DNA from: a virus
Length of the DNA: 64,000 nt
IMG/VR virus record: IMGVR_UViG_3300031963_000066
Location: 20,668-84,667 of that record
Direction: 5' to 3' (one strand)
Below the pieces are notes generated by a model that was given only the letters and a program-made list of their open reading frames with translations, did not search any database and was not told the origin of the DNA. A program made the translations under genes and the position numbers. Of the stretch, positions 1 through 8,702 are shown piece after piece; position 1 is the stretch's first letter, and each line of letters starts with the position of its first letter.

Positions 1-98
1 GCTGTAACAGCTTTCTTGTATGGGTCTTTGATGGACTCTAGGCCTTCGTGCTCAAGCACTGGTGCCCATTTTTTTTGTAGTTCTTCTGTTAGATACAT
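1..98 (-). CDS. gp23: gp23 major capsid protein, N-terminal fragment
   Basis: Only the first 32 codons are inside the window. They read MYLTEELQKKWAPVLEHEG and continue to KKAVTA, matching the start of gp23 major capsid proteins of marine T4-like phages (the KWxPVLEHE...I.D.Y...VTA pattern). gp23 forms the hexamers of the capsid shell. In T4 its N-terminal segment is removed by the gp21 protease during maturation. The ATG at 98-96 has a good ribosome site (AGGAG, 8 bases upstream). It follows gp22, as in T4. The gene continues beyond base 1. Confidence 0.9.
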   Translation of the reverse strand, partial: MYLTEELQKKWAPVLEHEGLESIKDPYKKAVT

Positions 99-137
99 TT
101 AGTATTCTCCTTGTAAGTATCTTTTAATGGTAAAGTT

Positions 138-145
138 TATTTATT
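138..145 (-). promoter_or_regulatory. Late-promoter-like box (AATAAATA) upstream of gp23
   Basis: On the minus strand AATAAATA matches the T4 late consensus TATAAATA at 7 of 8 positions, 40 bases before the gp23 ATG. The TAA stop of gp22 lies inside the box. In an AT-rich genome such an octamer is common by chance, so the support is its position. Confidence 0.35.
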
Positions 146-1400
146 TTACCAACGATTTTGAGATTGTTTGTGCGTACTGTGCAATAGCAGGATCAACAGA
201 TGCTGTTGGCTTCTTGTCTTCCTCGATTTCTACTGCTTCGTGTAATGCAGAACTTTCAATCGCTTTTACTGGAGTTTGGAAGTATGAATCTACCAATGTT
301 TCCAATTTACGACCAAATTCTTCTTCTGTGGTAAAGTCAACACTCTCTGCGAGTGATTTCAATTTTTCCACTTGGGTCTGCGTTAGGCCTTCACATACTG
401 CATGTATAGCCTCTGTTTTTTTGTATTCGTTAATTTGTTTCTTCATTTCAACGGCAGTTCTAATTTGCTCGTTTAGTGAGTCTTCCAATTCTTCAACTTT
501 GTCGGTCAATTCTTCGACAACATTTACTTTTTCTTCTGGAATATCAATGTAGTGATCTTCGAACAAGGTCTTCATACCACGGATGAAATCTTCAACGATT
601 TCTGCACGAAGGCCTTTTTCGATTGCCAATTGATTTTCTTTGAACCATTCTTCAGCCATGTAGTTGATGTAGTCATCTAATTTCTTAGACAAATCTTCTT
701 TGATTTCTTCAACTGAAGCTTCGAATTCTTCGTACATTGCTTCTTCAACATCTTCCATAATGGCTTGTGAACGAGCAATAACGGCTGCTTCGAAAATTGT
801 GGTTGCTTTTGTTTTGAATTCTTCGGTCAATTCTTCACCTGAAAGCAATGCACCAACATCTTGGTCCATTTGTTCTTTCATTTTTTGTTTCTTCATCATA
901 GACTTAATCATTGCTTTGTCTTCGGCTGCATCTTCATGGCCTTCTTTTTCTTCAGCAACTACTTCTTCTTCTGTTTCCACTTCTTCTGGAACATAAGGTG
1001 CGGTTGCGCCAGGATTGGAATGCATTGTTTGTGTTGCCAACTTAGCCTTGATTCTGTCACGAATGGCAGAATAGTCTGTTGCAGCTGCTTGAACAGCTTT
1101 GTGTTCAGAACCTTGTGAGTCAGCTGGACCTGTCAACTTGCCGCCTGGTTGTGAACCAATTGGTGGTGTTGCGCCAGGAGGTGTTGCTGTTGGAACACCT
1201 TTGGTGTAATCACCAGTTTCGTCATCTTGTTTCTTGATTTCACCAGCAACTTCACCAGCATCTTTCATGCCATAGGCAACAGATGTAGGTAGTTTAGATG
1301 GACCGTCTTTGTGACCACTACGCACAGAGGCTTCAAGATTTTCTTTTGCACCTTCTGTTAGAATAGCTTTAGCGGCGTCTGTCAGATTAAATTTTCCCAT
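141..1400 (-). CDS. gp22: gp22-like prohead scaffolding core protein
   Basis: This 419-residue, highly charged and acidic protein sits between the gp21 protease and gp23, the place of T4 gp22, the main internal scaffold around which the prohead assembles and which gp21 later degrades. Residues about 20-125 are proline- and glycine-rich and look disordered. Residues 140-180 are Glu-rich. Residues about 210-380 are predicted helical with heptad-like coiled-coil stretches, for example around EELTDKVEELEDSLNE. It is longer than T4 gp22 (about 270 residues) because of the N-terminal low-complexity part. The start has an AGGAG site and an exact late-promoter octamer 30 bases upstream. The identification rests on position plus composition. 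Confidence 0.85.
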   Translation of the reverse strand: MGKFNLTDAAKAILTEGAKENLEASVRSGHKDGPSKLPTSVAYGMKDAGEVAGEIKKQDDETGDYTKGVPTATPPGATPPIGSQPGGKLTGPADSQGSEHKAVQAAATDYSAIRDRIKAKLATQTMHSNPGATAPYVPEEVETEEEVVAEEKEGHEDAAEDKAMIKSMMKKQKMKEQMDQDVGALLSGEELTEEFKTKATTIFEAAVIARSQAIMEDVEEAMYEEFEASVEEIKEDLSKKLDDYINYMAEEWFKENQLAIEKGLRAEIVEDFIRGMKTLFEDHYIDIPEEKVNVVEELTDKVEELEDSLNEQIRTAVEMKKQINEYKKTEAIHAVCEGLTQTQVEKLKSLAESVDFTTEEEFGRKLETLVDSYFQTPVKAIESSALHEAVEIEEDKKPTASVDPAIAQYAQTISKSLVK

Positions 1401-1429
1401 TTTGAGAATCTCCTTGATTTTATATTGGA

Positions 1430-1437
1430 TATTTATA
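1430..1437 (-). promoter_or_regulatory. T4-type late promoter (TATAAATA) for gp22
   Basis: An exact TATAAATA on the minus strand in the 38-base gap between gp21 and gp22, 30 bases before the gp22 ATG. T4 late promoters consist of this -10-like octamer, recognised with phage sigma gp55. Confidence 0.65.
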
Positions 1438-1438
1438 A

Positions 1439-2083
1439 TTAAAGTTTTTTGATGAAGTTTTCGAATATTTTTAAACTTACTTGTTCAATTTCTTTACGAG
1501 AAGCTTGTTTGATTTCTCTCTTAGCTTGTTCGTATTGAACTTCAGTCCATATTCCACCCACCATCATCCACTCTTTACCTTCCATAATACCTTGCACAAA
1601 AGCACCAGGCGCAGAAGGGTCTGCTACAATATCTGCCGCTGTGGCCAGATGAAAGTCATCTTGAACTATGTTAACACCATTGACAGCTTTAAGAGAACCC
1701 ATACCACGGGAAGAAACACCTAGTTGTCCTCCACCCTCGATAAGATTTCTCGCAATGTTGCCCATTGGCGTTTCAAGAATTTTAGCTTTGCCTATCCAAT
1801 CAGTTCCTTCTTGGCGCAGACCCACAATAATGTGAGACACACGGTCAAGATTGATAGATGGGGTGTCTGGATGACCCAGTTCACCAAAGGCACGATTTTT
1901 TTCTACAGATTCGGTCACATAACGGCCAACTTCTTTACGCATGGTTTCTTCTTTATACATGCGACCGTTTTTGTTAACTCTTTCAGAAACTAGAAATGGA
2001 CCTTCAATGAAAAGAGTTCTCTTTCCATCTTTTTCTTCCACCAAATAGTTTACTGATTCGGTAATTTCTTTAATAAGTTTCAT
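1439..2083 (-). CDS. gp21: gp21 prohead core protease
   Basis: This 214-residue serine protease belongs to the T4 gp21 family, which degrades the scaffold and trims capsid proteins before DNA packaging. The family motifs are visible: GELGHP at residues 67-72, with the likely catalytic His71, and GVSSRG at 122-127, with the nucleophilic Ser124 or Ser125. The N-terminal 'FIEGPFLVSE..NKNGRMY' segment is also typical. The length matches T4 gp21 (212 residues). The ATG is preceded by AAGGACC and lies 8 bases from the preceding gene. Confidence 0.93.
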   Translation of the reverse strand: MKLIKEITESVNYLVEEKDGKRTLFIEGPFLVSERVNKNGRMYKEETMRKEVGRYVTESVEKNRAFGELGHPDTPSINLDRVSHIIVGLRQEGTDWIGKAKILETPMGNIARNLIEGGGQLGVSSRGMGSLKAVNGVNIVQDDFHLATAADIVADPSAPGAFVQGIMEGKEWMMVGGIWTEVQYEQAKREIKQASRKEIEQVSLKIFENFIKKL

Positions 2084-2091
2084 TTTGGTCC

Positions 2092-2643
2092 TTATGGTTT
2101 CATGCCGTAACTACCATAATTAAAGGCAGCAGGATCGGTAAACTGTCCACGCTCATAGTGTGCGTTGTCTTTACGCAATTCCATAATGATTGTATAACCT
2201 GAGTTTGCTACTTGACCTCTTGTGCAAATTGCAATATCTCCGTTGTTCCATGTTGTGGCTGTATTAGATACAGTTGGATTTTTAATAGTAATCCAGTTAC
2301 CGGCACCATCATATTCACCACTACCTTGCATGAATATAATTGGTACACCAGAATTAGCTAAATCACTTCTACTGTTTGCCCAATATAATTGTACATCACT
2401 GCTGCCACTATCTGAATCATACCATATACGGTGTATTGTCAAACCATAATAGTACAATGGTCCTGTGTTTGCAGTTGATGACAATAGATTTGCTCTTGAG
2501 TAATCTAAAGCACCATATAAAGTGTTTGCTTGGATTCTGGCCACATTGTTTTCTTGACCTGTACCATCAAATTCACCAGTAAGTTTGATGACTGCATGTT
2601 GCGTATCATCTTTTAATACTTGATATGAAAATTTGTTTGCCAT
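2092..2643 (-). CDS. Conserved virion-type protein of unknown function between gp20 and gp21
   Basis: This 183-residue protein is predicted to be all-beta, with no signal peptide or membrane segment. It starts with 'SYQVLKDDTQHAVIKLTGEFDG' and is rich in Tyr, Trp, Asn and Gly. I recall comparable proteins in aquatic T4-like phages annotated only as structural or hypothetical; this is memory, not a search. It lies in the prohead core operon where T4 has gp67/gp68, but it resembles neither, since those are small helical proteins. It has its own exact late promoter box upstream. A capsid decoration role is possible but unproven. The ribosome site is weak. Confidence 0.75.
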   Translation of the reverse strand: MANKFSYQVLKDDTQHAVIKLTGEFDGTGQENNVARIQANTLYGALDYSRANLLSSTANTGPLYYYGLTIHRIWYDSDSGSSDVQLYWANSRSDLANSGVPIIFMQGSGEYDGAGNWITIKNPTVSNTATTWNNGDIAICTRGQVANSGYTIIMELRKDNAHYERGQFTDPAAFNYGSYGMKP

Positions 2644-2670
2644 TTGTAATCCCTGTTATTGTTTGAATAA

Positions 2671-2678
2671 TATTTATA
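2671..2678 (-). promoter_or_regulatory. T4-type late promoter (TATAAATA) before the 183-residue protein
   Basis: An exact TATAAATA on the minus strand in the 49-base gap upstream of the ATG at 2643, 28 bases away. It would drive the 183-residue protein, gp21 and beyond. Confidence 0.65.
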
Positions 2679-2692
2679 CCAATATGACAAAA

Positions 2693-2884
2693 TTAAGCTG
2701 ATGCTTGAATCGCTTCATCTTCAACAGCTGCTTCTGGTGGATTCATTATGTTTTGTGCAACCACTTGTTTGTGTGCTTCGATATGTGCCATCACTCTGTC
2801 TTGTAATGCAGAATACAAAGCATCACGCATTTCTTTTGCGCTGTCGTTTTCTGCATAGTCTAATATTTCTCTTGCTGTTGCCAT
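2693..2884 (-). CDS. Small helical prohead core protein (gp67/gp68-like by position)
   Basis: This 63-residue protein is predicted helical over residues 1-48, with an acidic, disordered C-terminus. It directly follows the portal gene and precedes the protease, where T4 encodes the small core proteins gp67 and gp68 that help set head size. The pattern 'AKEMRDALYSALQDRVMAHIE' resembles short core proteins of cyanophages, but sequence evidence at this length is thin. It has a clear AGGAG ribosome site and a 13-base gap to the portal gene, so it is probably co-transcribed with it. Confidence 0.65.
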   Translation of the reverse strand: MATAREILDYAENDSAKEMRDALYSALQDRVMAHIEAHKQVVAQNIMNPPEAAVEDEAIQASA

Positions 2885-2897
2885 GTTTATCTCCTAA

Positions 2898-4628
2898 TTA
2901 TAATATACGCTTTAATCTAGTGAAGGTGGTATCTTCTAAACTCAAATCACCTTTAACTGGCTTTGAACCACTAGAACTCTTTGCTTTTGAATCTCCTGAT
3001 GATGAACCACCAGAACTTCCACCAGCTTGACCTTGGTCAGGCATTAATTGTGCCTGTTGTACCATCTGGTCAGTTTGAACTTGGCCAAGCATTTGTTGTT
3101 GTGCAACATCATTAGTTACTGCAACAGGTAAACCAAGACCCATATCTTTTTCTTTGTCAATTTGTTTTTGCATTCCATCAATCTCATCATCTGTTAGGCG
3201 CAATACATTTTGTTGAATCCACTTCTGAGAGAAATAACGGCCTGTGTATGGATCAACCGCAGCCAACAAAGACAATCTTTGATTAATTAATTCTGCTTCT
3301 TTTAATTCGGCAAAATTATTATCTCTAATAAAATTATAGTGAATGTTTTCTTTGAACAAGTTCCATTCTTCATTGGTACAAATACCTTTTAGTACACACT
3401 GTACACGAAGAGCTTGGTCAAAAACATCCGAAAATTTGTTGCGTAGCCTATCAACAAACTTAGAAAACTTTAATTCATCTCTGGTAATCTCTGATGTACG
3501 ACCAAGAGAGAAACTTTGATTCGGTTCCAATCTAGAAACTGGCACACACAATGCACCATACAATTTCTTTTGGAAGTACTTAACATCTTCCAACTCACCT
3601 AGGTTTTGACCACCAGGTAATGTGGTGATCTCTGTACCTTTACCACCTTCACGGCGAGGTAACCAGAAATCTTCCATCATTGACATAAACTTACGGTCAT
3701 CACGGACTTCACCTGTGTTTGCATCATAGACAAGTTTGTTTTTATACTTGACCATAATGTCACGGAGGTATTGTTCTGCCTTTAACTTAGGAAGATTGCC
3801 AACGTCAATATAAAAGATACGGCGCTCAGGAGCCCGTGAAATACGATAGATAACAGTTGCATCTTCAATCATCCTTAGTTGATTCAAAGGTTTAATTGCC
3901 TTGTGTAGGTAGGACAATACAACTGCTCTGCGTGAATCCATAAGGCCAGAAACCACCGAGATGATTGAATCTGTTGTGATGCGTGTACCGACTGGTCCAA
4001 AGTTTGAGGCTGATCCTGAGACTACCTTGTCGTTGTAGATGTAGTACTCATTCACAGGTTTCATAATCTCCACACCTGTGCGTTCATCCTTTTGTTTCTT
4101 GATCTCACGGACTTTACGCAATCTACGTGGATCAATATATCTTAACTCTTTGATACCTTCTTGTGGATTCTCACGGTCAATAATTACGTGATAATACATT
4201 CTACCGTCAACATAGTAACGGCGGAAAATATCTTGAGCCATGTTTTGGTAATTGAACAAACGAAGAATGGTATTGAATTCTTCTCTGATGGCTTTTTTGA
4301 TTTTATCTGGTTGTTTTAAATCGTCCAGAATAATTTCAGTAATTTTACCATCATCATCTTGTACAATAGCTTCATTAACTATATCATCTATCGCAGATTC
4401 AATTTCTGGTTGCATTGCCATTTCACGGTAACGAGAAATAAGTTCTACCTCATTCTTTGCAGTACCGTCTAGGTCAACATATGTGCCGTAATAAGCGGCA
4501 GATGTAATAGTTAATGCGCCATCATCCGTAGCCGGAGGCGCAAAAGATTGTTGAACGACTTTTTCTTCCTCATCTTGTTGACGAGAAATTGTAAAACCGA
4601 ACAGTGAAAATTTATTTGTATTTGCCAT
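2898..4628 (-). CDS. gp20: gp20 portal vertex protein
   Basis: This 576-residue protein is the T4-family portal, a dodecamer at the head vertex through which DNA is packaged and ejected and on which prohead assembly starts. Typical stretches include 'ISRYREMAMQPEIESAIDDIVNEAIV', 'YYHVIIDRENPQEGIKELRYIDPR', 'RAPERRIFYIDVGNLPK' and 'FWLPRREGGKGTEI.TLPGGQNLGELEDV.YF'. T4 gp20 is 524 residues; the excess is mainly the Gln/Gly/Ser-rich C-terminal tail from about residue 515. A transcription terminator lies just upstream and the ribosome site is weak. Confidence 0.96.
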   Translation of the reverse strand: MANTNKFSLFGFTISRQQDEEEKVVQQSFAPPATDDGALTITSAAYYGTYVDLDGTAKNEVELISRYREMAMQPEIESAIDDIVNEAIVQDDDGKITEIILDDLKQPDKIKKAIREEFNTILRLFNYQNMAQDIFRRYYVDGRMYYHVIIDRENPQEGIKELRYIDPRRLRKVREIKKQKDERTGVEIMKPVNEYYIYNDKVVSGSASNFGPVGTRITTDSIISVVSGLMDSRRAVVLSYLHKAIKPLNQLRMIEDATVIYRISRAPERRIFYIDVGNLPKLKAEQYLRDIMVKYKNKLVYDANTGEVRDDRKFMSMMEDFWLPRREGGKGTEITTLPGGQNLGELEDVKYFQKKLYGALCVPVSRLEPNQSFSLGRTSEITRDELKFSKFVDRLRNKFSDVFDQALRVQCVLKGICTNEEWNLFKENIHYNFIRDNNFAELKEAELINQRLSLLAAVDPYTGRYFSQKWIQQNVLRLTDDEIDGMQKQIDKEKDMGLGLPVAVTNDVAQQQMLGQVQTDQMVQQAQLMPDQGQAGGSSGGSSSGDSKAKSSSGSKPVKGDLSLEDTTFTRLKRIL

Positions 4629-4650
4629 ATTTTGTGTGTAATTATAAAAT

Positions 4651-4680
4651 CAAAAAAACATGGAGGGCACAAGGCCCTCC
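4651..4680 (-). terminator. Factor-independent terminator after gp19
   Basis: On the minus strand, directly after the gp19 stop, GGAGGGC-CTTGT-GCCCTCC forms a perfect 7-bp GC-rich hairpin. It is followed by ATG and a run of seven T. This is a classic intrinsic terminator and separates the sheath/tube transcripts from the portal/head transcripts. Confidence 0.9.
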
Positions 4681-4687
4681 TCATATA

Positions 4688-5230
4688 TCAAGATGTTGTA
4701 TTTGTTTCCCAGAATTGGTAAGCAAATGTACAAGTATATTCCTCAATTGCATCATTTGAACCCCAATCTAAATCAATTGGTGCCAAGTCGAGTGGGAACA
4801 TACCAACAAAGTTGTATTTCTTTAGTTCGTTTCCAGTTTTGCCGTATTGTGTAACACTTGCATCTACAGAGTAACCTGTAGAAGATGCTGCAGCACCAGA
4901 ACGAACATTGGTTGCGTGGCTGTTTATTGCGTTCATCCATGATTCTAAAGAATTTCGTATTGCGAAATCTTCATCGTTGATGATTGTCAATGTCCAGTCG
5001 GCGAAAGTTCTGTTTCCAGGAAACTTCATTTCACGACCAAAGTAATAAACAGGTACTGTACCAATTGTTGAACCTGGTAACTGTGCAGCTTTGGCCATGA
5101 AATTAACTTTCTGACCTGCTAATGCACCGTTTTCGGCTAGTGTTGGAAAAACTAAAGAGACTGAGAACAGATTAGGACGGGCACCGTCACCAATCATGTT
5201 CGCTCTAAATTCTGCTACGTTGAATGCCAT
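4688..5230 (-). CDS. gp19: gp19 tail tube protein
   Basis: This 180-residue protein is the T4 gp19 family tube monomer, stacked as hexamer rings inside the sheath. Family features are 'FRANMIGDGARPNLFSVSLVFP' at the N-terminus, 'QLPGSTIG..PVYYFGREMKFPGNRTFADWTLTIINDEDF' in the middle and 'DLDWGSNDAIEEYTCTFAYQFWE' near the end. T4 gp19 is 163 residues. The ATG has an AGGAG site. It follows gp18 with a 27-base gap and is followed by a strong terminator. A paralogous tube-fold protein is encoded on the plus strand at 60546-61247. Confidence 0.95.
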   Translation of the reverse strand: MAFNVAEFRANMIGDGARPNLFSVSLVFPTLAENGALAGQKVNFMAKAAQLPGSTIGTVPVYYFGREMKFPGNRTFADWTLTIINDEDFAIRNSLESWMNAINSHATNVRSGAAASSTGYSVDASVTQYGKTGNELKKYNFVGMFPLDLAPIDLDWGSNDAIEEYTCTFAYQFWETNTTS

Positions 5231-5251
5231 TGTATTCTCCTATTGTCGTTT

Positions 5252-5259
5252 TATTTATT
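5252..5259 (-). promoter_or_regulatory. Late-promoter-like box (AATAAATA) before gp19
   Basis: AATAAATA on the minus strand, 22 bases before the gp19 ATG and overlapping the gp18 TAA stop. It is a 7 of 8 match to the T4 late consensus. Confidence 0.35.
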
Positions 5260-6943
5260 AGGCTGCGCCAACAACTGTAGTGAAGTCAACACCAGTTCCA
5301 ACAGCAACAAAATTCAACTGAATGTAGTTAATTGAACGAGCAGGTTTGATGTAGATATCACCAACAAATTGGTTGCTGTCAATTATTTGTGCTGTGTTGT
5401 TTGTTGAATCACAAACAACTTTGAAATCTGTGATACCACGGCGACCTTGAATGTCACGCAAGAATGGAACTACTAAAGCAGTAAACTGAGCACGGGTGAA
5501 TTCATCGTTCAATTCAAACAATGAATATTTTGCTGCTTGTGCAATTGCTTTTTCCAGAACAATGAACAGTCTACGAACATTGATTCTATCAAATGCAGAT
5601 GGTCTTGACAACAATGTTTTGTCACCAAACAACAATGTACCTTGGCCAGGTAAAGACACAACAGGGTTTACACCTTGTTTGTACAATGCATCACGGAATG
5701 TTTTAGTTGGGTTCCATGCCAATTTAACGCAGTTCTTAATAGCACCACGGTTTAGACCAGCAGGTGAGAACCATGGATCTCTTACTGTATCGGTATTAAC
5801 ACACAAACCAGCAATGTCAGCATTCAATGGCATCCAACGATATGTATTGTTGTATTTGTCTAGTTGATATTTCCAACCAGAATCTGCAACAACATATGAA
5901 GATGATCTTGACAATGCAGATAACCAGTTTGTAATATTTGTGGATTCACTTCCACCTTGGTTAACAACATCAACATATCTTGGAGAAACAAATGCAACAC
6001 AATCTGCTCTAGAGATTGCAACATTGTCAATTACATATTGTTGAACTGTAACGCTATGGTCACCAGTCAATACTAATGAAATGTCAACAGCTTCTTTGTT
6101 AACAAATAAGTCATATGCGGTTTGTAAATTTCCATCTGTTGGTGGAGTAGTAACGCCATTTGATAGTGTTACTACTGCTATTGCTGCAGGATCAGCAAAA
6201 GTTTTACCAAGCGCTGTTGTGCCCCATGTTGCACTTGTTGTTGAATAATCAACTGGATCCATTACATAAACATATTTTGAGTTATTGAAAATAACTTGTT
6301 TATAGTAATTAGATGTACCATTTATTACGGCATCTGATGCAGCAGAAACAAAACCATATGTTTCTAAAACCGTTCCTGCAACACCAGTAATATTACCTAA
6401 TTTGTCAATAACAACAATGTGCATTTCATCTGCCACGCCATTCACAGATGTTGCATATTCTGATGTGCCTGGTGCAGAAGTAAAATATGAATTATATGCC
6501 CAAGATGAAAACAGACCACTAGTAGCACAAACTTGAACTTCTAATGAATTTCCTAGTGTGCCTGGATATCTTGCAACAAAAGAACCATATGTGTTTGAAT
6601 TGCCTGCCAACAAATATGTAGCTTCATATACATCTTCATTTTTAATTTGTACAGCCTGACCGGCTCCAGCATTTCTTGCTGCAGTACCAACAGCTCTGAC
6701 AACACTTAAACTGTTACCGTAAGCCAAGAAATTGGAACAAGTAAAAAAAGATGTTGCTGTAGATGTGTCTGGTTTACCGAATGTGCTCGCAAGTGTTATT
6801 TCATCACCAATCAATTTTATTTTATCTGCTGGACCCCATTGAAATGTTCCAGCAAATGCACCGGCCGTAGTTTGTACTGATGGAACGACTGTAGTTAGGT
6901 CGATCTCCGATACATTTACGCCTGGAGAGATTTGAAATGCCAT
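5258..6943 (-). CDS. gp18: gp18 contractile tail sheath protein
   Basis: This 561-residue protein is a phage sheath protein: the contractile outer tube that drives DNA injection. The N-terminus 'QISPGVNVSEIDLTT' and the following 'GAFAGTFQWGPADKI.LIGDE..L...FG.P' are the conserved opening. The C-terminal part, from 'NRGAIKNCVKLAWNPTKTFRDALYKQGVNPVVSLPGQG' to 'RLFIVLEKAIAQAAKYSLFELND', is the conserved core. The variable middle (about residues 110-330) matches the exposed sheath domains. T4 gp18 is 659 residues, so this is a shorter version. AAGGAG precedes the ATG. Confidence 0.95.
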   Translation of the reverse strand: MAFQISPGVNVSEIDLTTVVPSVQTTAGAFAGTFQWGPADKIKLIGDEITLASTFGKPDTSTATSFFTCSNFLAYGNSLSVVRAVGTAARNAGAGQAVQIKNEDVYEATYLLAGNSNTYGSFVARYPGTLGNSLEVQVCATSGLFSSWAYNSYFTSAPGTSEYATSVNGVADEMHIVVIDKLGNITGVAGTVLETYGFVSAASDAVINGTSNYYKQVIFNNSKYVYVMDPVDYSTTSATWGTTALGKTFADPAAIAVVTLSNGVTTPPTDGNLQTAYDLFVNKEAVDISLVLTGDHSVTVQQYVIDNVAISRADCVAFVSPRYVDVVNQGGSESTNITNWLSALSRSSSYVVADSGWKYQLDKYNNTYRWMPLNADIAGLCVNTDTVRDPWFSPAGLNRGAIKNCVKLAWNPTKTFRDALYKQGVNPVVSLPGQGTLLFGDKTLLSRPSAFDRINVRRLFIVLEKAIAQAAKYSLFELNDEFTRAQFTALVVPFLRDIQGRRGITDFKVVCDSTNNTAQIIDSNQFVGDIYIKPARSINYIQLNFVAVGTGVDFTTVVGAA

Positions 6944-6991
6944 TTTATTCTCCTTGAATTATTATGTTCTTTTGGCAAAATACCATAAGTA

Positions 6992-6999
6992 TATTTATG
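6992..6999 (-). promoter_or_regulatory. Late-promoter-like box (CATAAATA) before gp18
   Basis: CATAAATA on the minus strand lies in the 67-base gap between gp17 and gp18, 49 bases before the gp18 ATG. It is a 7 of 8 match to the late consensus. The sheath is needed in high copy, so a late promoter here is plausible. Confidence 0.45.
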
Positions 7000-7010
7000 A
7001 AAGGCTGGAT

Positions 7011-8702
7011 TTACAACCTCTCCATCATCTTTCTTGTGAAACTTGCATAGACTTCTCCACCATCTGCAACTTCCCATACATCACCACCCATAATCTCAAA
7101 ATCATGTTCTAGGCCATCCTCAATGATCGGTGCAGGTAGAACATCATCGTCCATCTGGTTCATACTTTCCAGTTGGATTTGTTTACGGATATCGTGGTTT
7201 ACAATTTCTTTAAAATATTGTTGAGTTGTTACCCATGAGAAAATGACCAGTGACATTACCATGTCATCATTTGCACCTTCTTCCGCAGAGAAAGAATTCT
7301 TTTGTTGAACAAAAGTTGTTAGTTCGGAATAGGTATCAAAGTCATTTATCAATAGTTTGTCACCCTCAATCAAAGTTTTTAGGTTGGAACACCCAATTGC
7401 CTTGACTTGTGGTGACATTTTCAGACCCATTTGAATACCACGGGCAAATCCGGCAGACAATTGTTGAGGCTTTTTGTTGCCTGTAAATATTTTCCATAGG
7501 TTCTCATACTCAAAGTCTGAGTGTAGTGAGTCTGCAACCTGTGGATTATTGTTAATCTCTACCAGAATATATGCGTCATTGTAATATCTGGCTGTATTGT
7601 ATATGACTGTAGGAAATAATATTGGTGTAATTGACGAACTCTTATATGTGGCCACCTGTTTATACGGTGTCTGTGAGATATCAATGACAGAAAATGCCGA
7701 ACTGTCTAGGTTTTTACCTTCAGATACATCGACCGTTATACAATATAGGTGGTCAGATTTAGATTCGTTGACACCTTCTTTGACTGGATGTTCATAGATT
7801 TTCAACAAATCGTGGTTCGCAACAGGGTCCACATAGACCAGTTGTTGTAATTTGTATCCGGAAACCAAAGTATTTGAAGAACCCAAGAACTCTGTTTCAA
7901 ACTCCTGTTTGAATTGTCTTTCGGAGGTGTTTCGGATTGTTTCTTCTTTCCATTTTTCATCACGACCTGGTACCATAGACCAGTGAATTTCAAATGGCTT
8001 GTAGTCATTCTTCTTGTTGATTGAGTCCATCCATAGTTTGTAGAATAGATTCATACCATTAGGTGTAGACACAATAATAATCTTTGTCTTTTTACCTGAT
8101 GAAATTACAGGGTAAACGGAGTTGAAGAATTCTTCCGCAATATTGGTTGGAACGAAAGCAAATTCGTCCAAGAATACGATGTTAAATGCACCACCACGAA
8201 TGGCGGAACTTGATGTGGACGCAGCGATAATCTTAGAACCATTCTCTAGTTCTACATTACCTTTGTTCCAGGTAACAACACCTTGTTGCAACCACATAGG
8301 TAAGTTTTCGTATGCCAGTTGGTACTTGGCTAAAATATCTCTTGCCAAAGAACCTTTGTTGGCCAAGACTGCACAGTTTTGTGTGTCTTTGAAGATTGTT
8401 TCCCATAACATATATGCAACTGTTGTGGTAGTCTTACCAACCTGACGGGGACACTTGGTGATAACGAAACGATTGTTTGCAAAAAGTGTAATCATTTCCT
8501 CTTGGAAAGGCCACATCTTAAAGTTAATCAAACCCTCATCAACGTTAACAATCTTTACATAATTTTTTGCAAAATAGATAGGGTCTTTTGAACACTTAAT
8601 GTATTCATCAACCTGCTCTTGGGTATATTCTACCTTAACACCAGCTTTTTTAAGTAAAGGGTTATCCCGATATGCTTCACCAAATCTTAAATCACCACTC
8701 AT
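7011..8702 (-). CDS. gp17: gp17 terminase large subunit (packaging ATPase/nuclease)
   Basis: This 563-residue protein is the DNA packaging motor. The ATPase half shows the Walker A motif CPRQVGKT at residues 84-91, the Walker B motif IVFLDE at 175-180 and the coupling motif STPNG at 212-216. The RNase H-like nuclease half shows VDVSEGKNLDSSAF at 324-337, an acidic residue in YILVEIN (about 382) and a third acidic site in GANDDMV (about 479-480). All expected catalytic positions are present. It overlaps the end of gp16 by 4 bases (ATGA), implying translational coupling. The length is slightly below T4 gp17 (610). Confidence 0.97.
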   Translation of the reverse strand: MSGDLRFGEAYRDNPLLKKAGVKVEYTQEQVDEYIKCSKDPIYFAKNYVKIVNVDEGLINFKMWPFQEEMITLFANNRFVITKCPRQVGKTTTTVAYMLWETIFKDTQNCAVLANKGSLARDILAKYQLAYENLPMWLQQGVVTWNKGNVELENGSKIIAASTSSSAIRGGAFNIVFLDEFAFVPTNIAEEFFNSVYPVISSGKKTKIIIVSTPNGMNLFYKLWMDSINKKNDYKPFEIHWSMVPGRDEKWKEETIRNTSERQFKQEFETEFLGSSNTLVSGYKLQQLVYVDPVANHDLLKIYEHPVKEGVNESKSDHLYCITVDVSEGKNLDSSAFSVIDISQTPYKQVATYKSSSITPILFPTVIYNTARYYNDAYILVEINNNPQVADSLHSDFEYENLWKIFTGNKKPQQLSAGFARGIQMGLKMSPQVKAIGCSNLKTLIEGDKLLINDFDTYSELTTFVQQKNSFSAEEGANDDMVMSLVIFSWVTTQQYFKEIVNHDIRKQIQLESMNQMDDDVLPAPIIEDGLEHDFEIMGGDVWEVADGGEVYASFTRKMMERL

